NCBI GenBank assembly: GCA_020725105.1
Contig: DYFQ01000002.1
Span: forward strand, 47,531 to 111,530
Length of the DNA: 64,000 nucleotides
Reading direction: 5' to 3'
From: Symbiobacterium thermophilum
GTDB taxonomy: Bacteria; Bacillota; Sulfobacillia; DYFQ01
The notes below the pieces were generated by a model. It searched no databases. It was not told the DNA's origin and saw only the letters and a list, made by a program, of their open reading frames with translations. The position numbers were made by a program, and so were the translations under genes. Below, in pieces: positions 1 to 8,180 of this stretch (position 1 is its first letter; each line of letters starts with the position of its first letter).

Positions 1-576
1 GGAGCGCTCTTTGGCCACCAGCTTTTTGGCATCGAGCCGGACATCGTCGTCCTGGCCAAGGGGATTACCAGTGCCTACCTGCCCCTGGCCGCCACGGTGG
101 TGACCGACGAGGTCTTCGAGGCGTTTCTGGGTAGTCCCGAGGAGCGCCGCCAGGCCATCCAGGTCAACACCTACGGCGGGCACCCGGTGGCCTGCGCGGC
201 CGGCCAGGCCAACCTCCGGATCCTGCTGGAGGAAGACCTGACCGGCAACTCGCGGGAAGTGGGCGCCTACCTGAAACACCGGCTGGAAGGGCTCATGGAT
301 CGGCACCGGGTCATCGGCGAGGTCCGCGGCCGGGGCTTGCTGGTAGGCGTGGAACTTGTCCGCGACCGGGAAACCAGGGAACCGGTGTCCGAGGCCTTCA
401 TGGGCCGGGTGGTGGCCGAGACCCAGAAGCGCGGCGTGATCGTGGGACGCTCCACGTTCTCTGCGCGCTTCCTCGGCAACACCGTCAACCTGTCGCCGCC
501 CCTGTGCCTCACCAGGGACGAGGCCGACCGGATCGTGGCGGCCATCGACGGGGCGCTGGGGGAACTACACCCGTGA
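1..576 (+). CDS. Class III (acetylornithine/4-aminobutyrate-type) aminotransferase, C-terminal part; truncated by window edge
   Basis: Open frame from base 1: GALFGHQLFGIEPDIVVLAKGITSAYLPLAATVV (PLP-lysine region VLAKGIT), then TYGGHPVACAAGQANL and GEVRGRGLLVGVELV. Confidence 0.9.
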   Translation, partial: GALFGHQLFGIEPDIVVLAKGITSAYLPLAATVVTDEVFEAFLGSPEERRQAIQVNTYGGHPVACAAGQANLRILLEEDLTGNSREVGAYLKHRLEGLMDRHRVIGEVRGRGLLVGVELVRDRETREPVSEAFMGRVVAETQKRGVIVGRSTFSARFLGNTVNLSPPLCLTRDEADRIVAAIDGALGELHP

Positions 577-1400
577 CCAGCTTCGCCTGGCACGGCTCCT
601 CTAGCTACAGCCTGCGCCTGGGGGGCGTCGAGCTCCTGGTGGACCCGCACTTCTCCCGGGCCGAGCAGTACGCCGACTGGTACGTGCCCAACCCCCACGC
701 CCCCGCCTGGGAGGCGTACTTCCGGGACCACCGGCCCGACTACGTGGTCATCACCCACGGCCACTTCGACCACTTCGACCTGGAGGCGGTGCGGCGACTG
801 GCGGCCGACACCCGCGCCACCTTCGTCGGCAGCGCCGACGTGACCGGTACCATCGCCCGCCACTTCGGCGTCGCTCCCGAACGGTTGCTCACCTTCGAGC
901 CGGGACAGTCCCGCCGCCTGGCTGGCGTGGCCGCCACCGCTCACGAAGGGGTGCACTGGTTCACGGGGGAGGAAGGGCGCCAGGCGGCCGCCAGGTTCGA
1001 GGGGCGGCCCGACCGCTGGGGGGTGATGCCCTGCGGCGGGCCCATGCTGGGTTTCGTCCTGGAGGTTCCCGAAGGTCCCACCGTCTACTGCTCGGGCGAC
1101 ACCATGCTGGAGGGCGTCCCCCGGCTCAAGGTGGACGCGGCCATCATCTGCACCGGAGGCATGGTGCGCCACCCCGTCACCAGGGAGCCCCAGAAGTGCA
1201 TCGCCGACGCCGGCGACGTGGTCACCGCCGTGGAGGGCTGGCTCAAGCCCAGGGCCCTTGTCCCGGTCCACTGGGACGCGCCCTGGTTTGTGACCCCCTT
1301 CGACGTGGAGGCGCTACGGGCGAGGATCGAACGCGGGCCCTCCGGGGCACGGGTGCTGATACCGCCCTACAACACCTGGACTGACCTGCCCCGGGGTTGA
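573..1400 (+). CDS. MBL-fold metal-dependent hydrolase (UPF0173/UlaG-like)
   Basis: THGHFDHFD motif (HxHxDH). GTG start at 573 overlaps the upstream TGA (GTGA); the longer ORF start at 504 is unlikely. Confidence 0.8.
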   Translation: MTSFAWHGSSSYSLRLGGVELLVDPHFSRAEQYADWYVPNPHAPAWEAYFRDHRPDYVVITHGHFDHFDLEAVRRLAADTRATFVGSADVTGTIARHFGVAPERLLTFEPGQSRRLAGVAATAHEGVHWFTGEEGRQAAARFEGRPDRWGVMPCGGPMLGFVLEVPEGPTVYCSGDTMLEGVPRLKVDAAIICTGGMVRHPVTREPQKCIADAGDVVTAVEGWLKPRALVPVHWDAPWFVTPFDVEALRARIERGPSGARVLIPPYNTWTDLPRG

Positions 1401-1437
1401 CCGATCGCGCCCCGAGGAAACAGCCTTGAGCCGCGCG

Positions 1438-1473
1438 GCGGGCGCCGCCTACCCCCCCAAAGGCGGCGCCCGC
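1438..1473. terminator. Strong GC hairpin after the MBL-hydrolase gene, possible terminator
   Basis: Perfect 13-bp stem GCGGGCGCCGCCT-acccccccaa-AGGCGGCGCCCGC; no clear T-tract follows. Confidence 0.45.
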
Positions 1474-1566
1474 TCCGTAGTTAATAGCGAAGCGTAACCT
1501 TCCAGGCCCTGCCGGGGGCCGGAAAGCGGCCCCCGGCGCCCGGGCCGAATGGGGTGGGGTGAATTG

Positions 1567-3063
1567 ATGGACAGGCGGCTCCGATACTTGACCGCGGCGG
1601 CGACCCTGCTGGCGGTGGTGGGCGCGGTGTCCCTGACCGCCTTCGCGGGCCCGCCCGCGGGCACGCGGGGGCCCGAGCGAGGGTCGGGCCGCGTCCGGAT
1701 CGTCCTGGAGTTTGACGACCTCTCCGACGCCTTGTGGGCGCTGAAGGCCATCGAGAAGCTGTCGCTGTCCGGCGCGATCAAGGGCTACGGCGACGGCACC
1801 TTCCGGCCGGGCAACCAGATCACCCGCGCCGAGGCCCTGGCCATGGCTCTCCGCCTGATGGGCTTTGACGACGAGGCAGCCCGGGCCGCGGCCGACGACG
1901 GGATCTCCGTCTCCTTCGCCGACCTCGACAGGGTGCCTGAATGGGCCCGCGGCTACCTGGAGCTCGCGGTCACGGCCGGGCTTATCGCCGACGGCACCGG
2001 GAGCTTCGAACCCGGGTCGCCGGCGCTCCGGCACTGGGCGGCCATGCTCCTGGTCAAGGCCGCGGGGCTTGACGCGGAGGCGCAGGCCCGGGTGGGCGAG
2101 GTCCTGAGCTTCACCGACGCCGGAGACATCCCCCCGGGCTACGTGGGCTATATCGCCGTCGCGGTGGAGCAGGGCTTCATTCGCGGCTTCCCCGACGGCA
2201 GCGTCCGGCCGAACGACCCCATCACCCGGGCCCAGATGGCCGCGCTCATGGAACGTTCGGAGGACGTCATCGAGGCCAGGCACCGGCTGAAGCACGGGAA
2301 GAAGATCACGGGCATCGTTACCGGCAAGACCGACCCCACGGGCACCGCCCCGGCCACGCTCACCCTGGAGCGCGAGGCTGACGGCGACACGGTGACCGGC
2401 GGCGTCTACGCCGCCACCTACGACGTGGCCCCGGACGTTTCCATCTACCTCCGCGATGACCCGGCGACCTGGGCGGACGTGTTGCCGGGCGACAAGGTCA
2501 AGCTCCGGCTGAATGACGAGGGCCAGATCGTCTTCATCGAGATCAAGGCCGAGCAGGAAGAAGCAGAGGGGATCGTGGTCGCGGTCGTGCCGCCCACCGT
2601 GGCCGGTAACGGCACCGTGACCGACCCGGGGAGCATCACCATCACCCTGGAGGACGGCACGGACGTCACCTTCACCCTGGACAACAACGTCGTGGTCCGG
2701 TTCCGGGGCGACGAGGTCGCGCCGGACGCCGTCCGCCCGACTGACCGGGTTGAGCTGAAGCTCATCCGCGACCTGGTCCGGACCATCGTCATCGACGAGC
2801 GGGTCAAGGAAGAGTTCGAGGGCGAGGTCACGGCGGTGGCCCCGGCCACCGACGCCAGCCCGGCGTCGCTCACCGTCCGGCTGGACGACGGCAGCGAGCG
2901 CACCGTCAGCTTGGCGGCCGACGCCCACATCCGCTACGAGGGCGACGACGTGGCCTTCGACTTCATCCAGGTCGGCGACGTGGTCGAGGTGAAGCTCGAA
3001 GCCGGATCGGCGGTCCGGGTCACCGTTGAGGGCCGCGGGTCCGGGGAGGAGGACGAAGACTAG
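1567..3063 (+). CDS. S-layer homology (SLH) domain surface protein with C-terminal repeated beta domains
   Basis: Signal peptide (MDRRLRYLTAAATLLAVVGAVSLTAFA); three SLH units (IKGYGDGTFRPGNQITRAEALAMALRL, IADGTGSFEPGSPALRHWAAMLL, IRGFPDGSVRPNDPITRAQMAALM). Confidence 0.9.
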   Translation: MDRRLRYLTAAATLLAVVGAVSLTAFAGPPAGTRGPERGSGRVRIVLEFDDLSDALWALKAIEKLSLSGAIKGYGDGTFRPGNQITRAEALAMALRLMGFDDEAARAAADDGISVSFADLDRVPEWARGYLELAVTAGLIADGTGSFEPGSPALRHWAAMLLVKAAGLDAEAQARVGEVLSFTDAGDIPPGYVGYIAVAVEQGFIRGFPDGSVRPNDPITRAQMAALMERSEDVIEARHRLKHGKKITGIVTGKTDPTGTAPATLTLEREADGDTVTGGVYAATYDVAPDVSIYLRDDPATWADVLPGDKVKLRLNDEGQIVFIEIKAEQEEAEGIVVAVVPPTVAGNGTVTDPGSITITLEDGTDVTFTLDNNVVVRFRGDEVAPDAVRPTDRVELKLIRDLVRTIVIDERVKEEFEGEVTAVAPATDASPASLTVRLDDGSERTVSLAADAHIRYEGDDVAFDFIQVGDVVEVKLEAGSAVRVTVEGRGSGEEDED

Positions 3064-3071
3064 AGCCGCGC

Positions 3072-3088
3072 CGGGGTCCCTGACCCCG
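3072..3088. terminator. Short hairpin between the convergent SLH and AAA+ genes
   Basis: CGGGGTC-cct-GACCCCG just after the SLH stop codon. Confidence 0.4.
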
Positions 3089-3140
3089 CTCCCATATCGG
3101 TGTGGCACGAGCGGCGCGGGCGGTCCGGCGCTCAGCCCGC

Positions 3141-4826
3141 TCAGGCCGGCGACGAGGCGACAAGTTCCTCCTCGACGGCGTCCAGGAAGGCCTGGTCGTC
3201 GGTGAAGCGGCGGGCGTGCTCCACGTAGCGGCGGATGGTCTGCTCCCGCTCCTGGTGGTCCACCCGGAAGCTCCTGGCCGCCTCCAGGAAATCGCGGCGG
3301 TCAAGGGCGTCGGCCCCCCGGTCAAAGGCGGCCCGCTTGGCCCGGGTGACGAGTTCCTCCAGTTCCGCCCCGGAGAAGTGGCGGGTGGCCGGGACCACCT
3401 CTTGCCGCAGGAACTCCACGGCATCCGCCTCGGACATGGTCAGGGGAACCCGGGTCTTGCGGGAGCCGGGCGTCAGGCCCAGGTGAACCGAGAGGACGTC
3501 GAGCCGCGCCCGCTCGCCGGGGTACAGGAAGGGGATCTTGTAGTCGAAGCGGCCGGTGCGCAAGAACGCCTCGTCCAGGTGCTCGGGTACGTTGGTGGTG
3601 CCGACGATGATGGCCTCCCGGTCGGGCTTGCCCAGCCACTCCAGGAACTGGGAGAACACCCGCCGGGTCTCCTCCCCCGCCGAGTCCGAAAAGGCGCCGC
3701 CCCGCTTGCCGAACCGGTCGATCTCGTCCACGAAGACGATGGCCGGCGACATCTTTTCCGCCAGCCGGATGGCCGACTTCATCCGCTGGCCGGACTCGCC
3801 CAGGTACTTGGAGTAGATGTTCTCGGTCACCAGGTTGATGAAGGGCAGCCGGATCTCGGTGGCCAGCGCGTTGGCGAACAGGCTCTTGCCCGTGCCCGGC
3901 GGGCCGAAGAAGAGCAGCCCCTTGGGGAGCGGCAATCCGAACCGGCGGGCACGGTCGGTGTAGCGGAGCACGTTGATGATGTACTTCCGGATGAAGGCCT
4001 TGATCACGTCGTAGCCGCCGATGTCGGAGAAGCTGTGCCGGGGGTCGGAGACCTCCAGCACTCCGGACTGCTTCACCAGTTCGGACTTCAACAGCTTCAC
4101 CGTGCCCAGGTCGAAGCGGCGGGTCTGGTAGTAGGACTCCAGCAGCACCGACTCGAGCTGGTGCAGGTTCAGGCCGGCGGTGGACACGACCAGTTCCGCC
4201 ACCTCGCTGGACTCCAGGCCGAGTTCCAGTTCACGGGCCGTCCGGACGATGGTGGTCTCCCGCTCCTGCTGGGAGGAGGGGTCCACCTGGACGACGACCA
4301 CCAGTTCCTTGGTGAACTCGTCCAGGATGGCGTCGACGTCGGCGGTGACCACCAGGACCATGGAGCCCTTGGTGATCAGCGCCGGGTCGATGGACCAGGC
4401 CCGCAGGCAGGCCTGGAAGCCCGTCTCCTGCTCCCGGTGCTCGGAGACATTCTGGATGATGAAGACCGTCTTGCCCTTCTTGAGGTAGTCGTCCATCTCC
4501 CGCAGCACGGCCTTCATCTGGGTCAGGCCGGTGCCCCCGTCCTGGTAGATCCGCTGGGCCAGGGCGGAACTGCCCACCTGCTTCCGGTGGGGCGTCACCT
4601 GGTGGCTGCCCGGCGTCCCCTCGAGCTTCCCCAGGCCGTCCCAGGGGTCGAAGACGTACAGGTGGTCGTAGCCCTCGGGCTTGACCTTGGCCAGGAGGTA
4701 GGACTTGAGCTGGTAGAGCCGCTTGGGGTCGGTGGTCTCGAAGCAGATGATGGGCGAGTAGTTGGCCCGCCGCTTGAGCAGGCCGTACTCGATCCATCGG
4801 GTGTCGAGTTCCAGGTATTGCGACAT
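3141..4826 (-). CDS. Ycf46-like AAA+ ATPase (degenerate N-terminal AAA-like region plus active C-terminal AAA domain)
   Basis: Walker A GPPGTGKS, Walker B AIVFVDEID, GTTNVPEHLDEAFLRTGRFD; N-terminal half SPIICFETTDPKRLYQLKSYLL...VFIIQNVSEH...VVVVQVDPSSQQER. Confidence 0.85.
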   Translation of the reverse strand: MSQYLELDTRWIEYGLLKRRANYSPIICFETTDPKRLYQLKSYLLAKVKPEGYDHLYVFDPWDGLGKLEGTPGSHQVTPHRKQVGSSALAQRIYQDGGTGLTQMKAVLREMDDYLKKGKTVFIIQNVSEHREQETGFQACLRAWSIDPALITKGSMVLVVTADVDAILDEFTKELVVVVQVDPSSQQERETTIVRTARELELGLESSEVAELVVSTAGLNLHQLESVLLESYYQTRRFDLGTVKLLKSELVKQSGVLEVSDPRHSFSDIGGYDVIKAFIRKYIINVLRYTDRARRFGLPLPKGLLFFGPPGTGKSLFANALATEIRLPFINLVTENIYSKYLGESGQRMKSAIRLAEKMSPAIVFVDEIDRFGKRGGAFSDSAGEETRRVFSQFLEWLGKPDREAIIVGTTNVPEHLDEAFLRTGRFDYKIPFLYPGERARLDVLSVHLGLTPGSRKTRVPLTMSEADAVEFLRQEVVPATRHFSGAELEELVTRAKRAAFDRGADALDRRDFLEAARSFRVDHQEREQTIRRYVEHARRFTDDQAFLDAVEEELVASSPA

Positions 4827-4841
4827 CTTCCGGCTCCCAGC

Positions 4842-5060
4842 CTAGCCGCAGGGGCTCTCGAACAGCTTCTCGGTCTCCAGGCCCAGGGCCTTGAGGCCCT
4901 CGATCAGCCGCGGCATGAGCCCGTGGCCGCACCGCTCGTAGATCTCGATGCGACCGGGAAAGACGTTCACCTCGACGAAGCTCCGGATCGGGCTATCGGC
5001 GGGAACGTAGTCCGTCAGCGGCCCCCACCGTTCAGCGGCGCGGTTGGGGGGCCCGCTCAC
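4842..5060 (-). CDS. Small 72-aa Cys-containing protein of unknown function, co-operonic with AAA+/DUF2997/DUF1257
   Basis: GTG start overlaps the DUF2997-like stop (GTGA); 15-nt gap to the AAA+ gene; ends LFESPCG. Confidence 0.7.
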   Translation of the reverse strand: MSGPPNRAAERWGPLTDYVPADSPIRSFVEVNVFPGRIEIYERCGHGLMPRLIEGLKALGLETEKLFESPCG

Positions 5061-5305
5061 GATCCCGCCCCCGTCCGGCGGGCCCGCACCCGGCGCCGGG
5101 TATCCTCTTCCTCCAGGTCAGCCTCGCGGGCCATCTGGGCCTCGGTCTTGAGTTCAACCTCCAGGCTGCCCAGTTCCACGCCGAACCCGGCCAGGGCCTG
5201 CCTGAACCTGGCCTCTTCCTCGTGGCACTGGTCGCCGATGAAGCCGATGAAGTCGGCCTTGACGACCCCGTTTCGGTCGACGGTGACCTCGATCCGCTTG
5301 GGCAC
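5057..5305 (-). CDS. DUF2997-like small protein
   Basis: RIEVTVDRNGVVKADFIGFIGDQCHEEEARFRQALAGFGVELGSLEVEL matches the I-x-V-x-x-x-G-x-V...G...C...E...G pattern of DUF2997. Confidence 0.65.
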   Translation of the reverse strand: MPKRIEVTVDRNGVVKADFIGFIGDQCHEEEARFRQALAGFGVELGSLEVELKTEAQMAREADLEEEDTRRRVRARRTGAGS

Positions 5306-5358
5306 GGTCTCACATCCTTCCGGAGCGGACCCTTCGCCCGGGACCCCCGGTGGTCAGC

Positions 5359-5799
5359 CTAGAGAGTGCCCCGGACGGTAACCCGCCTGGTCTCGGGGGA
5401 GGCGGCTTCCTCCTCCTCGTACTCCACCTGGTAGTGCAGGCTTTCCAGGGTCCTGGCCACCGCGATGGCCGTGTAGTTCTGCTGGATGGAGCCGCAGATG
5501 CGCTGGGAAACCTTCTTCAGGTCGCCGTGGGCGTCAAAGATGAACTTGACCTCGCCGGTGACGGGAGACACCTTGACCCCGACCCCCCGCGGAAAGTCGG
5601 GCGCCACCACGGCCAGGTCGCACGGCACCCGGGTGCCGTAGTAGTCGGTGATCTCGTCGGTGACCCAGCCGCCGAACTCCCTGGCCGTCACCTCGACGGC
5701 ATCCCGCAAGATCTGCCACGTAGGGTCAACGGGGCCCGCGGTGTGCCGGCCCCTGGGATTCACCCGGATCCTGGTGGCATAGGAACTGATGACGCTCAC
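5359..5799 (-). CDS. DUF1257 / Ycf35-like protein
   Basis: C-terminal ...KKVSQRICGSIQQNYTAIAVARTLESLHYQVEYEEEE...RVTVRGTL resembles DUF1257 tails; neighbours DUF2997-like and Ycf46-like genes. Confidence 0.6.
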   Translation of the reverse strand: MSVISSYATRIRVNPRGRHTAGPVDPTWQILRDAVEVTAREFGGWVTDEITDYYGTRVPCDLAVVAPDFPRGVGVKVSPVTGEVKFIFDAHGDLKKVSQRICGSIQQNYTAIAVARTLESLHYQVEYEEEEAASPETRRVTVRGTL

Positions 5800-5813
5800 C
5801 TGGACCCTCCTCT

Positions 5814-6623
5814 CTAGTCCAGGAGGATGCGCTTGGACAGAAAAAGGCTACGCCGCCGTTCCCACTCCTCGGCCTCGCGCCGGGCCTGAGCAAGCTCCCG
5901 CTCCCGTTCCTCGCGGGCCCGGCGGAGTTCCAGGATGGCGTGCTCGGCGGCGCCCAGCGCCTGGGCGGGCTGCGCTCCCCTGTCGCCCAGTTGCACGAGG
6001 CGGGCCAGGCTCAGCTGGGCCTCAAGCTGGGCTGCCCGTTCCCGGTCGGTCTCCCTGGCCGTTTCCAGTTCCGCGGCAAGCCGGTCGACCCGCTCCCGCA
6101 GGACCTCCGCGGGTAGGGCCTCGAACTCCGCCTGCCAGTCGCGGACCTTGACCCCCCGGATGCGGGCCACCCCACCCCCCTGCTCCCAGGCTTCCACCGC
6201 CTGGCGCAGCCGGCGGAAGTCCTCAAGCTCGTTCCCGTGTCCGTCCTCCAGGGACCTCCGGCGGGCAAGCTGACGGGCCAGGTCCCGATCGATGGCGTCA
6301 ATGGCGTGCCGGCACTCTTCCTCCCGCTGGCGGAAAAATGCGACGTGACGGTCAAACTCCCGCTGCTTCCACTTGCGCCAGCCTTCCACCAGCACCAGCG
6401 CCACGGCCACGAAAACCACCAGCGCCGCCAGGACCGCCCAGCCGTAGAGGTACGCGCCACGCAGGCCCGGAAACAGGCGGGCCATCACCAGGACGGCAAC
6501 AACGTAGCTACCGGCCGCTGCCAGGGCCAGGGCCCGGCGGCTCCTCGGCGCGTACTGGTAGCGGGTGAGCAGGTGCGCCGAGCCGTAAACAAGGAATATG
6601 ACAGCCGCGACGATGAACCACAT
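5814..6623 (-). CDS. Membrane protein with N-terminal TM helices and a long charged coiled coil
   Basis: MWFIVAAVIFLVYGSAHLL, further hydrophobic helices (GSYVVAVLVMARLF, VLAALVVFVAVALVLV), then a Glu/Arg-rich coiled coil. Confidence 0.7.
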   Translation of the reverse strand: MWFIVAAVIFLVYGSAHLLTRYQYAPRSRRALALAAAGSYVVAVLVMARLFPGLRGAYLYGWAVLAALVVFVAVALVLVEGWRKWKQREFDRHVAFFRQREEECRHAIDAIDRDLARQLARRRSLEDGHGNELEDFRRLRQAVEAWEQGGGVARIRGVKVRDWQAEFEALPAEVLRERVDRLAAELETARETDRERAAQLEAQLSLARLVQLGDRGAQPAQALGAAEHAILELRRAREERERELAQARREAEEWERRRSLFLSKRILLD

Positions 6624-6667
6624 GGCGTTCCTGTCCTCCGGGCCGGCCGCAGGGTAGCTCTGCCATC

Positions 6668-6673
6668 ATTATA
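6668..6673 (-). promoter_or_regulatory. Candidate -10 element (TATAAT) for the 6623->3141 operon
   Basis: Minus strand reads TTCGAT-N18-TATAAT about 45 nt upstream of the first gene. Confidence 0.5.
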
Positions 6674-6712
6674 CCTGACCCGCCACGGGCAATCGAAACC
6701 GCGGGTCGGGCG

Positions 6713-7855
6713 TTACTCCTCGAGGACGAAGTTTCCGATGATCAGCCTCATCACTTCCGAGGTGCCCTCGTAGAGTTCGGTGATCTTGGCGTCCCGCATC
6801 AGCCGCTCCACGGTGTAGTCCCTGAGGTAGCCATAACCGCCGTGGATCTGGACGGCGTCGATGGTCCGGCGCATGGCCACCGTGGAGCAGACCAGCTTGG
6901 CCATGGCGATCTCCTTCGAGTGGCGGCCGGGCCGGTGCCAGAGCCAGGCCGCCCGCCACAGGAGCAGCCGGGCGGCCTCGATGTCCGTGGCCATCTCGGC
7001 CAGCTTGAACCGGATGGCCTGATGTTCGGCGATGGGCTTGCCGAACTGGACTCGCTGCCGGGCGTAGTCCCGGGCCAGGTTGAAGGCGGCCTCGGCGATG
7101 CCCAGGGCCTGGGCGCCGATGCCGATGCGGCCGGCGTCCAGGGTGGAAAGGGCGATCTTGTAGCCTTCCCCCTCGGCCCCCAGCCGCTGGTCCTCGGGAA
7201 CCCGCACGTTTTCCAGGATGACGTCCGCGGTGACGGAGGCCCGGATGCCCATCTTGTCCTCGGGCCGGCCGAAGCCGAGGCCCGGCGTACCCTTCTCCAC
7301 CACAAAGGCGCTGATACCCCTGGGCCCCGGGCCCGGATCGGTCCGGGCGAAAACCACGTAGAGATCAGCCCGTGACGCGTTGGTGCAGAGGGTCTTCCGG
7401 CCCGACAGGCGGTAACCGCCCTTTTCCCGCACGGCGCTGGTCTGAAGGTTGTAGGCTTCGGAGCCGGCCTGGGGCTCGGTCAGAGAGAACGCCCCGAGCA
7501 ACTCGCCGGTGACCAGTCGGGGCAGGTACCGCTTCTTCTGCTCCTCGGTGCCGTACCGGATGATGGGCTCGGCGGCCAGGGAGTTCTGGACGTCAAGGAT
7601 GGCGGCGGTGGCCGCGCACGCCCGCGCTACCTCTTCCAGCACGATGGCGTTGGCCAGCATGTCCAGGCCGGGCCCGCCGTATGCTTCCGGCACCGTCAGG
7701 CCCAGATAGCCGTGGTCGGCCAGGGCCCGCAGGTTTTCCTCGGGGAATCGCTTGGTCTCGTCCAGTTCGGCCGCCCGCGGCGCGATCTCCCGCTGGGCGA
7801 GCTGGCGGATGGCCGCCCGGAGGGCCTGGTGCTCCGCGTCCAACTCGAAGTTCAT
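6713..7855 (-). CDS. Acyl-CoA dehydrogenase
   Basis: FSLTEPQAGSEAYNLQT, GIRASVTADVILENVRVPEDQRLG, QIHGGYGYLRDYTVERLMRDAKITELYEGTSEVMRLII. Confidence 0.93.
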   Translation of the reverse strand: MNFELDAEHQALRAAIRQLAQREIAPRAAELDETKRFPEENLRALADHGYLGLTVPEAYGGPGLDMLANAIVLEEVARACAATAAILDVQNSLAAEPIIRYGTEEQKKRYLPRLVTGELLGAFSLTEPQAGSEAYNLQTSAVREKGGYRLSGRKTLCTNASRADLYVVFARTDPGPGPRGISAFVVEKGTPGLGFGRPEDKMGIRASVTADVILENVRVPEDQRLGAEGEGYKIALSTLDAGRIGIGAQALGIAEAAFNLARDYARQRVQFGKPIAEHQAIRFKLAEMATDIEAARLLLWRAAWLWHRPGRHSKEIAMAKLVCSTVAMRRTIDAVQIHGGYGYLRDYTVERLMRDAKITELYEGTSEVMRLIIGNFVLEE

Positions 7856-7931
7856 GGCTTCGCCTCCAAACCAAACGGCCGGTAGTCTGAAGTCCGTTCG
7901 TCCCTTCCAGTCAGTCCAGGTTCGAGGTTTG

Positions 7932-8084
7932 CTACCAGCGGCTCCCGAGCCAGTAGCCCAGGAAGATGCCCACGATCCCCGCCACTCCCGCCAGGGTGGG
8001 GGGAGCGGGCACCGGGAGCCGGAGACGGGAGAAGATCAGCCCCACCGCGAGCCCGGTCAGGGCAGAGAGCACCACTTCACGCAT
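7932..8084 (-). CDS. XapX/DUF1427-like small membrane protein
   Basis: MREVVLSALTGLAVGLIFSRLRLPVPAPPTLAGVAGIVGIFLGYWLGSRW; GGAGGG Shine-Dalgarno upstream of the internal ATG. Confidence 0.65.
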   Translation of the reverse strand: MREVVLSALTGLAVGLIFSRLRLPVPAPPTLAGVAGIVGIFLGYWLGSRW

Positions 8085-8180
8085 GGCCATCCCTCCAGGC
8101 CGACCGGACGCGGCCCACGGGCGGCTGCCGGCGGCAGCCGCGCCGGCGCGGGGCACGCCACCTGTCCGGCGCCGGCTGCC

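Noticed and set aside
267-3108. Long antisense ORFs (267..1271 - and 1243..3108 -)
   Set aside because: High-GC shadow ORFs opposite well supported genes; composition is G/R/P/H-rich low complexity with no family motifs.
3102-5381. 759-aa plus-strand ORF opposite the AAA+ operon
   Set aside because: Mirror of the AAA+/DUF operon; no recognisable motifs; the minus strand has Walker motifs and overlapping starts/stops.
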